A stretch of DNA of 15,026 bases from CAYUUP01 sp964447925 (GTDB taxonomy: Bacteria; Bacillota; Clostridia; Oscillospirales; Oscillospiraceae). The stretch is taken from assembly GCA_964447925.1 (NCBI GenBank), contig CAYUUP010000030.1, forward strand, positions 1-15,026, in the 5' to 3' direction. Shown in pieces: positions 1 to 7,063 of this stretch. The position numbers and the translations under genes are program-made. The stretch's first letter is position 1; every line of letters starts with the position of its first letter. Below the pieces are notes generated by a model that worked only from the letters and a program-made list of their open reading frames with translations, was not told the origin of the DNA and searched no databases.

Positions 1-1
1 T

Positions 2-559
2 GTGCTGAACCACTCCATTGAGGTGGCCCACCTGGCCGGCCTGATGGCCGCAGAGTTAGATGTGAATGTCAATTTGGCCAAGCGCGCTGGTCTGCTCCAC
101 GACTTGGGCAAATCTGTTGACCATGAAATTGAGGGCTCCCACGTCCAGATTGGCGTTGACCTGGCCCGGCGTTACAAGGAGAGTGAGGAGGTTGTCCACG
201 CCATCGCCGCTCACCACAACGACGTCGAGCCGCAGACTGTCATCGCCTGCCTGGTTCAGGCCGCCGATGCAATCTCAGCCGCCCGTCCCGGCGCCCGACA
301 GGAAAATGTGGAGAACTATATCAAGCGGCTGGAGAAGCTGGAAGAAATCTGCTCCTCCTACAAGGGCGTTGAGAAGGCATATGCCATCCAAGCGGGCCGG
401 GAGATTCGCATTATGGTGAAGCCGGAGGAGGTCAGCGAGGACGAGATGGTCCTGCTGGCCCGGAATATGGCCAAGCAAATTGAGGAAGAGATGCAGTATC
501 CTGGGCAGATCAAGGTACACGTCTTCCGTGAGACCCGGGTCGTAGACTACGCCAAATAA
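2..559 (+). CDS. rny: Ribonuclease Y, C-terminal part (5' end cut by window)
   Basis: Membrane-associated endoribonuclease that starts mRNA decay in Firmicutes. The visible 185 residues are the HD catalytic domain plus the C-terminal extension. The frame opens at base 2 in mid-protein (NHSIEVAHLAGLMAAEL), so the GTG there is not a start. The HD-domain metal ligands are visible as H4 (NHS), the LLHDLGK motif near residues 31-37, and the AAHHND stretch near residues 68-73. The ending, with an IKVHVFRETR segment and a short tail, is typical of RNase Y. The N-terminal membrane helix, coiled coil and KH domain lie outside the window. A hairpin terminator follows within 25 bases. Identification is from remembered family sequence and is strong. 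Confidence 0.95.
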   Translation: MLNHSIEVAHLAGLMAAELDVNVNLAKRAGLLHDLGKSVDHEIEGSHVQIGVDLARRYKESEEVVHAIAAHHNDVEPQTVIACLVQAADAISAARPGARQENVENYIKRLEKLEEICSSYKGVEKAYAIQAGREIRIMVKPEEVSEDEMVLLARNMAKQIEEEMQYPGQIKVHVFRETRVVDYAK

Positions 560-582
560 ATTCGCACCCTTAGAAGTACAGT

Positions 583-624
583 CAGGCGCACTGCAAATCG
601 CCTTTGCGGTGCGCCCTGTCTTTC
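583..624 (+). terminator. Rho-independent terminator after rny
   Basis: Arms 585-597 and 603-615 form a 13-bp stem with one G-U pair and a 5-base loop (tcgcc). Two further outer pairs form past a bulged C. The T-rich run TCTTTCC follows. It sits just downstream of the rny stop and separates rny from the sigma-factor operon. Confidence 0.8.
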
Positions 625-653
625 CCCGGAGATGAAGCTCCAAAAAAATTTTC

Positions 654-674
654 CGGATCATGCAATAAAATCCG
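654..674. promoter_or_regulatory. Dyad CGGAT-N11-ATCCG upstream of the sigma gene
   Basis: A perfect 5-bp inverted repeat (654-658 and 670-674) with an AT-rich 11-base centre containing TAAAAT (666-671). It lies 40 bases before the ECF sigma start, in the interval where the operon promoter must be. I see no good sigma-A -35 for it. It could be an operator or chance; arms of five bases are short. Confidence 0.25.
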
Positions 675-714
675 CTTCCAGTGCATTATTTAGACAGATA
701 AGGAGGGCAGCAAA

Positions 715-1284
715 ATGCTTCTATTCCTTTCCGAACAGGCCGCCCCTGACGAGTGCGGCGGCCAGAGGCTGGATCGCTGCATACAGGCGATGGCGCAGGG
801 TGACCGGTCCGCTCTAGAGGCCCTTTACCGCCAGACCAGCCCGTCAATCTATGGCTTTGCCCTCTCTATCTGTCAGAACGTGCAGGATGCGGAGGATGTC
901 TTACAAGACACCTATCTCCAGGCACTGAAGGCCGCCGGCAGCTACCACAGCCAGGGGAAACCCATGGCCTGGCTGCTGACCATCGCCCGGAACCTGGCCC
1001 GTATGCGGCTGCGGGAGCGGAAAAAAACTGTCTCCCCCGCCCCTGATGAGTGGCGCAGCATCCTTGACCAGAGGAGCGCCGTCACTCCGGAGGATCGCCT
1101 GATACTGGAGGCCATGCTGGACACCCTGTCCCCCCAGGAACAGCAGATTGTTGTCCTACATGCTGTTACTGGCCTGAAGCATCGGGAGATCGCCTCCCTG
1201 CTGGAGCTGCCCCTGCCAACCGTTCTGTCCAAATACAGCCGGGCGCTGAAAAAGCTCCGGCTAGTCATGAAGGAGGATAACTGA
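715..1284 (+). CDS. ECF-type sigma-70 family RNA polymerase sigma factor
   Basis: A 189-residue alternative sigma factor that would redirect RNA polymerase to a small regulon. Residues about 38-105 resemble sigma region 2, with ALYRQTSPSIYGFALSI, the DAEDVLQDTYLQALK helix and the AWLLTIARNLARMRLRERK segment that contacts the -10 element. Residues about 135-185 resemble region 4, with LSPQEQQIVVLH followed by a helix-turn-helix (HREIASLLELPLPTVLSKYSRALKKLR). There is no region 1.1 or 3, and the length fits the ECF group. A GGAGG ribosome site lies 8 bases before the ATG. The next gene starts one base after the stop and encodes its probable membrane anti-sigma. The class of ECF cannot be told by eye. 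Confidence 0.88.
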   Translation: MLLFLSEQAAPDECGGQRLDRCIQAMAQGDRSALEALYRQTSPSIYGFALSICQNVQDAEDVLQDTYLQALKAAGSYHSQGKPMAWLLTIARNLARMRLRERKKTVSPAPDEWRSILDQRSAVTPEDRLILEAMLDTLSPQEQQIVVLHAVTGLKHREIASLLELPLPTVLSKYSRALKKLRLVMKEDN

Positions 1285-1285
1285 T

Positions 1286-2799
1286 ATGCGCAGCGACGAT
1301 CTGGAAGCCCGCCTGTCCCAGGCCATATCCCATGCGACCCCTGATGTGCTGGACAGCATTCTTTCCTCCTGCGATGAACAGAAAGGAAGTGCGCTTACCA
1401 TGACCAGCAACAATAAATCTTCTTACAACAGAAGGCTCGTCTCTCTCCTGACCGCTGCGGCCGCTGTATTGGTGCTTTGCGTTGGCATCTTCGGCATCGC
1501 CAGCTGGCAGGGCAGTTATACCGTAGACTCCACCGTGATTTTTGATGTGAACCCCAGTATTTCCCTCAATGTAAACAAAAAGGACACCGTTATCTCTGCC
1601 GAAGCCCTTAATGAGGACGGCCAAGTGATACTGGAGGGTCTGAACCTGAAAAATGTGGAGCTAACCACTGCCGTCAATGCTATCATCGGCTCCATGCTTC
1701 AGAACAGCTATCTGACCGATTTGCAGAATGCCATCCTGGTCAGTGTGGAAAATGACAACACCGACAAGGCTGCTCAGCTGGAAACACTGATCTCCGAAGT
1801 TATTGCCAGCGCTTTCTCTGACTCCGGCCTGGAGAGCGCCGTCCTGACCCAAACGCTTACAGAGGATGAGGCTGTCACCTCCCTGGCAGATGCCTATGGC
1901 ATTTCCGCCGGAAAGGCCGCCCTGATCCTGGCTCTGATCCAACAGGACGCCACTCTGACGGCGGAAAATCTGGTGGCGCTGACCATCACCGACCTAACCG
2001 CTATCTGCCAGTCCCGAAGTATCCAGGTGGATTCCGTCACCCAGACCGGCATGGCCAGCACCGTGGCCTATATTGGCGAGGACACTGCTTTGGAAATCGC
2101 GTTCAGCAGTGCCGGGTTGTCCGCCGATGACGTAATCAAATATGATGTGGAGCTTGACAGCGAGAACGGCGTTGTGATCTACGATGTGGACTTTACCGCT
2201 GCAGACGCTGTTGAATATGAGTATGCAATCAATGCCCAGACCGGCAGTATTGTGAGCTTTGAGTACAAAGAAGGTTCTGGCTACCCAGAGGGGAATGACA
2301 GTAACTCCAACACCTCCTATATTGACAGCAGTGCCGCCAAGTCTGCCGCGCTCTCCCACGCGGGCCTGACAGCCGCCCAGGTGACTGNNNNNNNNNNNNN
2401 NNNNNNNNNNNNNNNNNNNNNNNNNNNNNNNNNNNNNNNNNNNNNNNNNNNNNNNNNNNNNNNNNNNNNNNNNNNNNNNNNNNNNNNGACGTAGAATTCA
2501 AATATAACAGCGTGGAGTATGACTATGAAATCGACGCCTATAGCGGTGCCGTGGTGAAATATGAGCGGGACAATGCGGACACTACAGGCTCCAACACCTC
2601 CTATATTGACAGCAGCGCCGCCAAGTCTGCCGCGCTCTCCCACGCGGGCCTGACAGCCGCCCAGGTGACTGAGCTGACGGCAGAGCTGGACAAGGGCGAT
2701 GGCGTGTATGACGTAGAATTCAAATATAACAGCGTGGAGTATGACTATGAAATCGACGCCTATACCGGTGCCGTGGTGAAATATGAAATGGATGACTGA
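1286..2799 (+). CDS. Membrane anti-sigma protein, RsgI-like middle domain plus PepSY repeats (interrupted by assembly gap)
   Basis: Probable anti-sigma partner of the upstream ECF factor. Seen in order: a short cytoplasmic N-terminus (residues 1-48), which could hold the sigma; one transmembrane helix (about 51-72); an extracytoplasmic segment with FDVNPSISLNVNK (86-98), like the conserved region of RsgI anti-sigma-I proteins; an alpha-rich stretch to about 250; then PepSY-like units at about 258-327, 345-415 and 419-483. In known RsgI proteins the Asn-Pro bond of this motif undergoes self-cleavage, here N89-P90. The reading frame changes across the 100 Ns only because the gap length is a placeholder; filling 38 bases, as in the second repeat copy, restores one frame ending at TGA 2797-2799 (483 residues). 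An AGGAGG site sits 9 bases before the start. A canonical RsgI_N domain is not evident. Confidence 0.8.
2305..2796 (+). repeat. Tandem 222-bp (74-codon) PepSY-encoding repeat
   Basis: Two near-identical units. The segment from 2305 to the gap matches 2589-2671 with one synonymous change. The segment from 2488 after the gap matches 2710 onward with an offset of exactly 222 bases and only a Ser-to-Thr codon change before the units diverge at their ends. The first PepSY domain (about bases 2057-2267) is only distantly similar, so these two arose by recent duplication. The copy number in the real genome may be higher, because the scaffold gap lies in the repeat. Confidence 0.9.
2388..2487. other. 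Scaffold gap of exactly 100 Ns
   Basis: One hundred consecutive Ns, the usual placeholder for an unknown gap size. The flanks match the two sides of the same repeat unit, so the missing sequence is predicted to be 38 bases plus a whole number of 222-base units. A sum of 100 is not compatible with the reading frame. Confidence 0.97.
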
Positions 2800-2855
2800 C
2801 TGCACATATCTGACAAACGGGCCGCCCCTGCCCCATAGAAGGGCAGGCTGAACAA

Positions 2856-2890
2856 CATTTCCCCAGCTTCCTCCAGGAGCTGGGGAAATG
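2856..2890. terminator. Bidirectional hairpin terminator between anti-sigma gene and apbE
   Basis: A 13-bp perfect inverted repeat (2856-2868 and 2878-2890), extendable by a T-G and a C-G pair to leave a 5-base loop. It is followed on the plus strand by the moderately T-rich CACCTTTAT. It lies between convergent genes and could stop transcription from both. A smaller 7-bp hairpin (2827-2833 with 2841-2847) precedes it. Confidence 0.65.
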
Positions 2891-2978
2891 TCACCTTTAT
2901 AGGAATGCGCTTCCCCGGCTCCCGGGGATTCTTGGGGAAAACGGCTTTTAGGACAGCAACGCTCGAAGCGCCAAGCCA

Positions 2979-4004
2979 TCACAGAATGATTTCAACGTCA
3001 AAGTCGGAGGTGAAGCTGCTTTCCAGCCCTGCTGTGATGTAGAGGGTTCCGTCCCCGGTCAGCAGCACCAGTTCAAAGTCCTCCCCACTAGACCGCCAGT
3101 ATTCCACGGCATCCTCCAGCCCCATGATAAATAGGCTAGTTGAGAGGCCGTCCGCCAGTGTGCCGTCCGGACTGACCACAGTGACGGAGGTCAGTCCGCT
3201 GTCTGCGGGATAACCGGTGGCCGGGTCGATAATATGATGATAGGTGACGCCGTTTTCCTCGAAGTACCGCTCATAGCCGCCGGAGGTGATGACAGCCATA
3301 TTGCTGACGGTGAGGACTCCCAGGTAGCTGGAGCTGTCATCCGGATTCTCAATACCCACACGCCAAAGTGATCCATCCGGCTTAGTTCCATAGCATTGGA
3401 CATTGCCTCCCAGGGAGACACAGCCGCCGGTGACGCCATACGACTCAAAAATATCCATAACCAGGCCGGAGGTATAGCCCTTGGCGATGCCGCCGAAGTC
3501 AATACCCTGCCCCGCTCCCAGAGTCAGGACACCGTCCTCATAGGCCAGCAGGCCGCAGTCCACCAGCGCCAGCGTCTCCGCCAGTTCCATCTCATCCGGG
3601 ACATGATATTCCCCGGTGGTAAAGCCCCACAGCTCCATCATGGGATACACCGTGATATCAAAGGCCCCGCCGGTACTCCTCCACAGGGAACGGGCATAGT
3701 CCAGCAGATATGCGGTGTCCTCGGAGAGCGTCCCGGAACCCGTGGCGTTCAGCACGCTGACCTCGCTGCTCTCATCTCCTACGGAGAGCAGGGCATCCAG
3801 CCGTTGGATTTCTTCCACTGCAGCGTCAACAGCCGCTTCGCTGCCTTCACCATAAGCGGTGAGGGTCATGTAGGTGTCCATGGCGAAGATCTGTCGGGTG
3901 GCGCTGGCAGTCTCTCCACTTTCCTTCGGCTGTTCTGTTCCCCCGCAGCCTTCCGGGGCCAACAGGAGCAGCAGTGCGGCCAGGGATGCCAGCAGCCGTT
4001 TCAT
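2979..4004 (-). CDS. apbE: FAD:protein FMN transferase (ApbE), lipoprotein-like
   Basis: Transfers FMN from FAD to a Thr/Ser of target flavoproteins outside the membrane, for example Rnf/Nqr subunits or extracellular flavin reductases. The 341 residues match family length. Seen: a signal segment (1-19) ending at C20 with a non-standard lipobox (PEGC), MDTYMTLTAYG (42-52), GIDFGGIAKGY (167-177), HHIIDPATGYP (256-266) and ADGLSTSLF (284-292), the last holding the metal-binding Asp and Thr of the family. The start ATG overlaps the ispF stop as ATGA, and GGAGG lies 7 bases upstream, so translation is probably coupled. No flavoprotein substrate is encoded nearby. Last gene of the minus-strand run. 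Confidence 0.93.
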   Translation of the reverse strand: MKRLLASLAALLLLLAPEGCGGTEQPKESGETASATRQIFAMDTYMTLTAYGEGSEAAVDAAVEEIQRLDALLSVGDESSEVSVLNATGSGTLSEDTAYLLDYARSLWRSTGGAFDITVYPMMELWGFTTGEYHVPDEMELAETLALVDCGLLAYEDGVLTLGAGQGIDFGGIAKGYTSGLVMDIFESYGVTGGCVSLGGNVQCYGTKPDGSLWRVGIENPDDSSSYLGVLTVSNMAVITSGGYERYFEENGVTYHHIIDPATGYPADSGLTSVTVVSPDGTLADGLSTSLFIMGLEDAVEYWRSSGEDFELVLLTGDGTLYITAGLESSFTSDFDVEIIL

Positions 4005-4492
4005 TGTTGCACCTCCACCAGGGCCACAGCGTGAGCCGCCATGCCCTCTCCCATACCGGTAAAGCCCAGCCCTTCCTCGGTGGTGGCCTTGATGTTCACC
4101 CGCTCCGGAGGCAGTCCCAGCACCCCCGCCACCTTCTCCCGCATGGCGGGAATATAAGGGGCCAGCCTTGGCTGCTGAGCCAGAACGGTGGCGTCAACAT
4201 TGACGGGCAAAAAGCCCTCTTCTGTCAGCATCTCTGTCACCCGCCGGAGCAAAATCAGGCTGGAGATGTCTTTGTAAGCCGGATCGCTGTCCGGAAAGGC
4301 GTGCCCGATATCCCACAACCCTGCCGCCCCCAGCAGGGCGTCCATAATGGCGTGGAGCAACACATCGGCATCGGAATGACCCAGCAGACCTTTCCCCCAA
4401 GGGATTTCCACTCCACCCAGCACCAACTGCCGACCCTCCGACAGTCGGTGGACATCGTAGCCATGCCCAATTCTCAAATTTGTCCCTGCCAC
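4001..4492 (-). CDS. ispF: 2-C-methyl-D-erythritol 2,4-cyclodiphosphate synthase
   Basis: MEP-pathway enzyme that cyclises CDP-methylerythritol 2-phosphate with release of CMP. The 163 residues carry the metal ligands in GYDVH (D13, H15) and H47 of the GHSDADVLLHAIMDALLGA segment, DIGHAFPDSD (61-70), and TTEEGLGFTG (137-146). Two starts are possible. GTG at 4492 has GGGGAGG 10 bases upstream and overlaps ispD by 19 bases. TTG at 4477 overlaps the ispD stop as TTGA and would give the canonical N-terminus MRIGHGYDVH. I list the longer form. Cytosolic trimer in the family. Downstream it overlaps apbE by 4 bases. Confidence 0.95.
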   Translation of the reverse strand: MAGTNLRIGHGYDVHRLSEGRQLVLGGVEIPWGKGLLGHSDADVLLHAIMDALLGAAGLWDIGHAFPDSDPAYKDISSLILLRRVTEMLTEEGFLPVNVDATVLAQQPRLAPYIPAMREKVAGVLGLPPERVNIKATTEEGLGFTGMGEGMAAHAVALVEVQQ

Positions 4493-5208
4493 CGCAAAAT
4501 CGCCTCCCCGATCGCCAGGTCAACCGGCGTGGTTATTTTTATATTCTGGTCTGATCCCCTCGTTAGGGTTACTGTCATGTCCAGCCGCTCCACGGCGGCA
4601 CAGTCATCGGTGACCTCGGCGTTCTCCTCCATGACACGCTGCAAGGCCCCCCGCAGCAGGTCGGTGTCGAAGACCTGGGGCGTCTGGATAGCAAACAGCT
4701 CCGCCCGGGGCAGCGTCTCCGTCACCCGACCGTTCGCGGCCCGCTTCACCGTATCCTTCACCGGCACGGCAGGGACGGCGGCGCGGGTTTTGGCAGCAGT
4801 ATGTATGACCTCCTCCACCACCTCCGAAGGGACCAGTGGTCGGGCGCCATCGTGGACGGCACACAGCACCGTCTGGGGCGAAACCTCTCTCAGGCCCAGC
4901 CAGACCGACTCCGTCCGGCTACTCCCCCCCTTCAGAACCTTTGTCACCTTGTTCAGACTGTAATCCCGGCAGAGCTGGCCCACCTGCACAATTAAATCCT
5001 CCCGGGTGACTACAATGATCTCGTCAATGAGGGGACAGCCCTCCAGGGCCAGCAGGGAACGGATGAGTACGGGAACCCCGTCCAGGGTAGCCAGCATCTT
5101 GTCCGTTCCCTCCATCCGCCGGGCAGAACCGGCAGCGGGGACGATGGCGGCGCACCGGGGGTGGTTCTGCTTCACTCCCCGGCGGAGTTTTCTCAAAAAG
5201 TTTGCCAT
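4474..5208 (-). CDS. ispD: 2-C-methyl-D-erythritol 4-phosphate cytidylyltransferase
   Basis: MEP-pathway enzyme that joins methylerythritol 4-phosphate to CTP, two steps before IspF. The 244 residues show the CTP-binding loop AIVPAAGSARRM (21-32) with K37, GGSSRTES (94-101), VHDGARPLV (118-126), and QTPQVF (175-180). An N-terminal extension of about 18 residues precedes the usual domain. The start at 5208 is chosen over the upstream in-frame ATG at 5226 because AAGGAG ends 5 bases before it. Fifty bases separate it from queH with no clear terminator, so it is probably cotranscribed with the genes upstream. Confidence 0.95.
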   Translation of the reverse strand: MANFLRKLRRGVKQNHPRCAAIVPAAGSARRMEGTDKMLATLDGVPVLIRSLLALEGCPLIDEIIVVTREDLIVQVGQLCRDYSLNKVTKVLKGGSSRTESVWLGLREVSPQTVLCAVHDGARPLVPSEVVEEVIHTAAKTRAAVPAVPVKDTVKRAANGRVTETLPRAELFAIQTPQVFDTDLLRGALQRVMEENAEVTDDCAAVERLDMTVTLTRGSDQNIKITTPVDLAIGEAILRWQGQI

Positions 5209-5258
5209 AGCTGCTCCTTCACACATAATAAATTATTCCCGGAGGTTTGTCTGCCGCC

Positions 5259-5903
5259 TCAAGGCTTCTGCCTGACCTCCTGCTTTTGCCGGTTTTCTCT
5301 TGCCCTGCGGGAGAAGACACAGCCGCAGTAGTCCTGCCGGTACAAGCCGTATTCCCGGGAAAGCTCAATGGATCGCTTATAGCCTTCCCGCTTTTTGAAG
5401 TCGCACGGCAGCCAGGTCGTGCCATAGATGGGGGCAAGCTCTTCGCCAATGGCGTTTATGTTTGCAGCACTCTTCAAGGGGCTGATGGTCAGGGTAGTGG
5501 TGTAGTAGTCCGTCCCCAGCGTATGGGCCAGCGCTGCGGCCTCGCTGAGCCGTAGCCGGAAGCAGGCCTGGCACCGCTCGCCCCCCTCTGGGGTGTCCTC
5601 CAGCCCCCGGGTAGCGACATAGAACCGCTCCGGCTGGTAGCCCCCGACAATCACCTGCACGCCCGGCGGGGCCATCTCAGCCACCAGCCGCCGTACCTCC
5701 TCTGCCCGGCGGCGATACTCCTCCTCCGGAGAAATGTTAGGATTGTAATAGAACAGGGTGATATCGAAATATTTTGAGAGATATTCCAGCACATAGCTGG
5801 AGCAGGGTGCGCAGCAGCTGTGGAGCAGCAGGGTGGGCCGTCTCCCAGTCTCCCTGTCCAGGATAGCGTCCAACTCCCTCTGGAAATTCCGCTTCTGGGC
5901 CAT
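5259..5903 (-). CDS. queH: Epoxyqueuosine reductase QueH
   Basis: Catalyses the last step of queuosine synthesis in tRNA, reducing epoxyqueuosine; it is the non-orthologous replacement of QueG. The 214 residues match the family (formerly DUF208). Seen: SCCAPC (29-34), GERCQACFRLRLSEAA (108-123), and DYCGC (191-195). These cysteines ligand an iron-sulfur cluster and a mononuclear iron in the family. A basic tail (SRRARENRQKQEVRQK) follows. The frame is open for 72 codons farther upstream, but that stretch overlaps the CYTH gene; the ATG at 5903 follows the CYTH stop by 2 bases, with GGGGA 7 bases before it. Confidence 0.92.
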   Translation of the reverse strand: MAQKRNFQRELDAILDRETGRRPTLLLHSCCAPCSSYVLEYLSKYFDITLFYYNPNISPEEEYRRRAEEVRRLVAEMAPPGVQVIVGGYQPERFYVATRGLEDTPEGGERCQACFRLRLSEAAALAHTLGTDYYTTTLTISPLKSAANINAIGEELAPIYGTTWLPCDFKKREGYKRSIELSREYGLYRQDYCGCVFSRRARENRQKQEVRQKP

Positions 5904-5905
5904 GG

Positions 5906-6382
5906 TCAGTCCCCAACCGGGGGGATCTGCCGGTTTTCCCAGTATGTCCGCATCCTGAAATTGCTCTGATAGGTCATCTCCCGGCCCAGAAAGTCCAGCG
6001 GCGTCCAGCTCAGTGCAGCCTCCTCGGTGGGGAATTCCACCTCGGCATAGGCAAAGACGCCGCCGTCCACAAGGGAACACTCCAGCAGGAGGTCCCCTGC
6101 CAGCCGGTAGCCCCGCCATTCCTTATGGATCAGAGGCTTTTTCAGCATTCCCTTCAGTTCGGCGTATTGCTCCGCTGTCAGTCCTGTCTCCACCTCATGG
6201 CGGGCCAAATCCCCCAGGCTCTTGATGCAGAGCATATAGCTGCTCTCCCCGGTGTCCGGATTCCGAGACTCCCGGATGCGCACCTCCGGGTCAGTGCAGA
6301 GGTAACCCTGAAAAATCTCCCGCCGGTAGTCCGGCTCCCGATCCGGGAAGCCACTTATCTGAAATTTACGCTCTATTTCCAT
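5906..6382 (-). CDS. CYTH domain protein (triphosphate-binding family)
   Basis: A 158-residue protein that starts with MEIERKF, the ExExK signature of the CYTH superfamily (class IV adenylate cyclases, thiamine triphosphatases, inorganic triphosphatases). These bind organic or inorganic triphosphates inside a beta-barrel tunnel. Other fitting pieces are the QGYLC and VRIRES strands, MLCIKS, HEVETGLTAEQYAEL, and VDGGVFAYAEVEFPTEEAA. In bacteria most small stand-alone members hydrolyse tripolyphosphate, but the substrate cannot be read from sequence. The ATG at 6382 is preceded by AGGAAG with 5 bases spacing, and the gene lies between the nitroreductase (10 bases) and queH (2 bases). Confidence 0.88.
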   Translation of the reverse strand: MEIERKFQISGFPDREPDYRREIFQGYLCTDPEVRIRESRNPDTGESSYMLCIKSLGDLARHEVETGLTAEQYAELKGMLKKPLIHKEWRGYRLAGDLLLECSLVDGGVFAYAEVEFPTEEAALSWTPLDFLGREMTYQSNFRMRTYWENRQIPPVGD

Positions 6383-6392
6383 TGAATCTTCC

Positions 6393-6905
6393 TCACAAAT
6401 AGCGCACCGTCTCGGTGAGGGGCTTCCGCCACCCGTGGTTCTGGGATGGGCTGGCGTCCTCCGCCGGATACCCCAGGGGCAGCAGAGAGTAGACGTCCTC
6501 ATCCTCCGGCAGGTCAAAGAGCTTGTGGGCTGCGGCGCAGTCAAACCAGCCTACCCAGGTTGTCCCCAGGCCCAGCTCTGCCGCTTTCAGCATCATATGG
6601 GTGGTGACAATGGCAGTATCCACCTCGGCATTGTTTTTGCCGGTGAAGGGGTTGACCCAGCCCTCTGGGGTATGGCCCCCGATCAGCAGCACCACTGGGG
6701 CGTTGAAGGCCATCCGGGTCAGGCCCCGTATCCTGTCAATGGCATCCTGGCTCTGCAAAACATAAATCCGCTGGGGCTGGGTATTCTTCGCGGTAGGAGC
6801 CAGCCGTCCTGCTGCCAGTATTGCTGCCAGCTTTTCCTGCTCCACCGGTCGGTCGGAAAACCTGCGGCAGGAATAGCGCTCCGCCGCCAGCTGTGTAAAA
6901 TCCAT
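6393..6905 (-). CDS. Nitroreductase family flavoprotein
   Basis: A 170-residue FMN-dependent oxidoreductase. The N-terminal AAERYSCRRFSDRPV segment is the family's FMN-phosphate contact. LAPTAKNTQPQRIYV, the AIVTTHMMLKAAELGLGTTWVG helix region and LLPLGYPAED are also typical. The substrate (NAD(P)H-linked reduction of nitro compounds, quinones or flavin-related compounds) is not readable. ATG 6905 is chosen over the upstream in-frame start at 6935 because AAAGGAG lies 8 bases before it. It is the first gene of the minus-strand run that ends with apbE, and a sigma-A promoter lies just upstream. Confidence 0.9.
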   Translation of the reverse strand: MDFTQLAAERYSCRRFSDRPVEQEKLAAILAAGRLAPTAKNTQPQRIYVLQSQDAIDRIRGLTRMAFNAPVVLLIGGHTPEGWVNPFTGKNNAEVDTAIVTTHMMLKAAELGLGTTWVGWFDCAAAHKLFDLPEDEDVYSLLPLGYPAEDASPSQNHGWRKPLTETVRYL

Positions 6906-6938
6906 GGAAAACGCTCCTTTGCGATTTGTTCTCATCTT

Positions 6939-6967
6939 ATTTTACCATATGACAAGGCCTGGGACAA
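6939..6967 (-). promoter_or_regulatory. Sigma-A promoter of the nitroreductase-to-apbE run
   Basis: Read on the minus strand: -35 TTGTCC (6962-6967), 17-base spacer, -10 TAAAAT (6939-6944). The expected start is about 6932, giving a leader of about 27 bases with an AAAGGAG ribosome site. It is the only good promoter seen for the six genes downstream. Confidence 0.7.
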
Positions 6968-7063
6968 CTGTTTTTTGCTGCCCCGCCGCACACCTCCCCC
7001 TCTCTGACATAGTATGACAACGAAGGGTACGCCTTTCCAACTTCATCTTTCGGAGGTTTTTCC

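Noticed and set aside
2387..2512. True frameshift in the anti-sigma gene
   Set aside because: The frame change equals the difference between the 100-N placeholder and the 38-base length predicted from the second repeat copy.
2229..2982. Minus-strand open frames through the PepSY repeat region and the N gap
   Set aside because: They are antisense to the anti-sigma gene, cross the gap only because Ns do not make stops, and carry no recognisable domain.
3396..4963. Long plus-strand open frames opposite apbE, ispF and ispD
   Set aside because: High-GC antisense shadows; the minus-strand proteins there have full catalytic motifs, and these have none.
5904..6119. N-terminal extension of QueH
   Set aside because: The in-frame upstream stretch overlaps the CYTH gene in another frame and is Gly/Pro/Arg-rich without family similarity; the ATG at 5903 gives standard QueH length.
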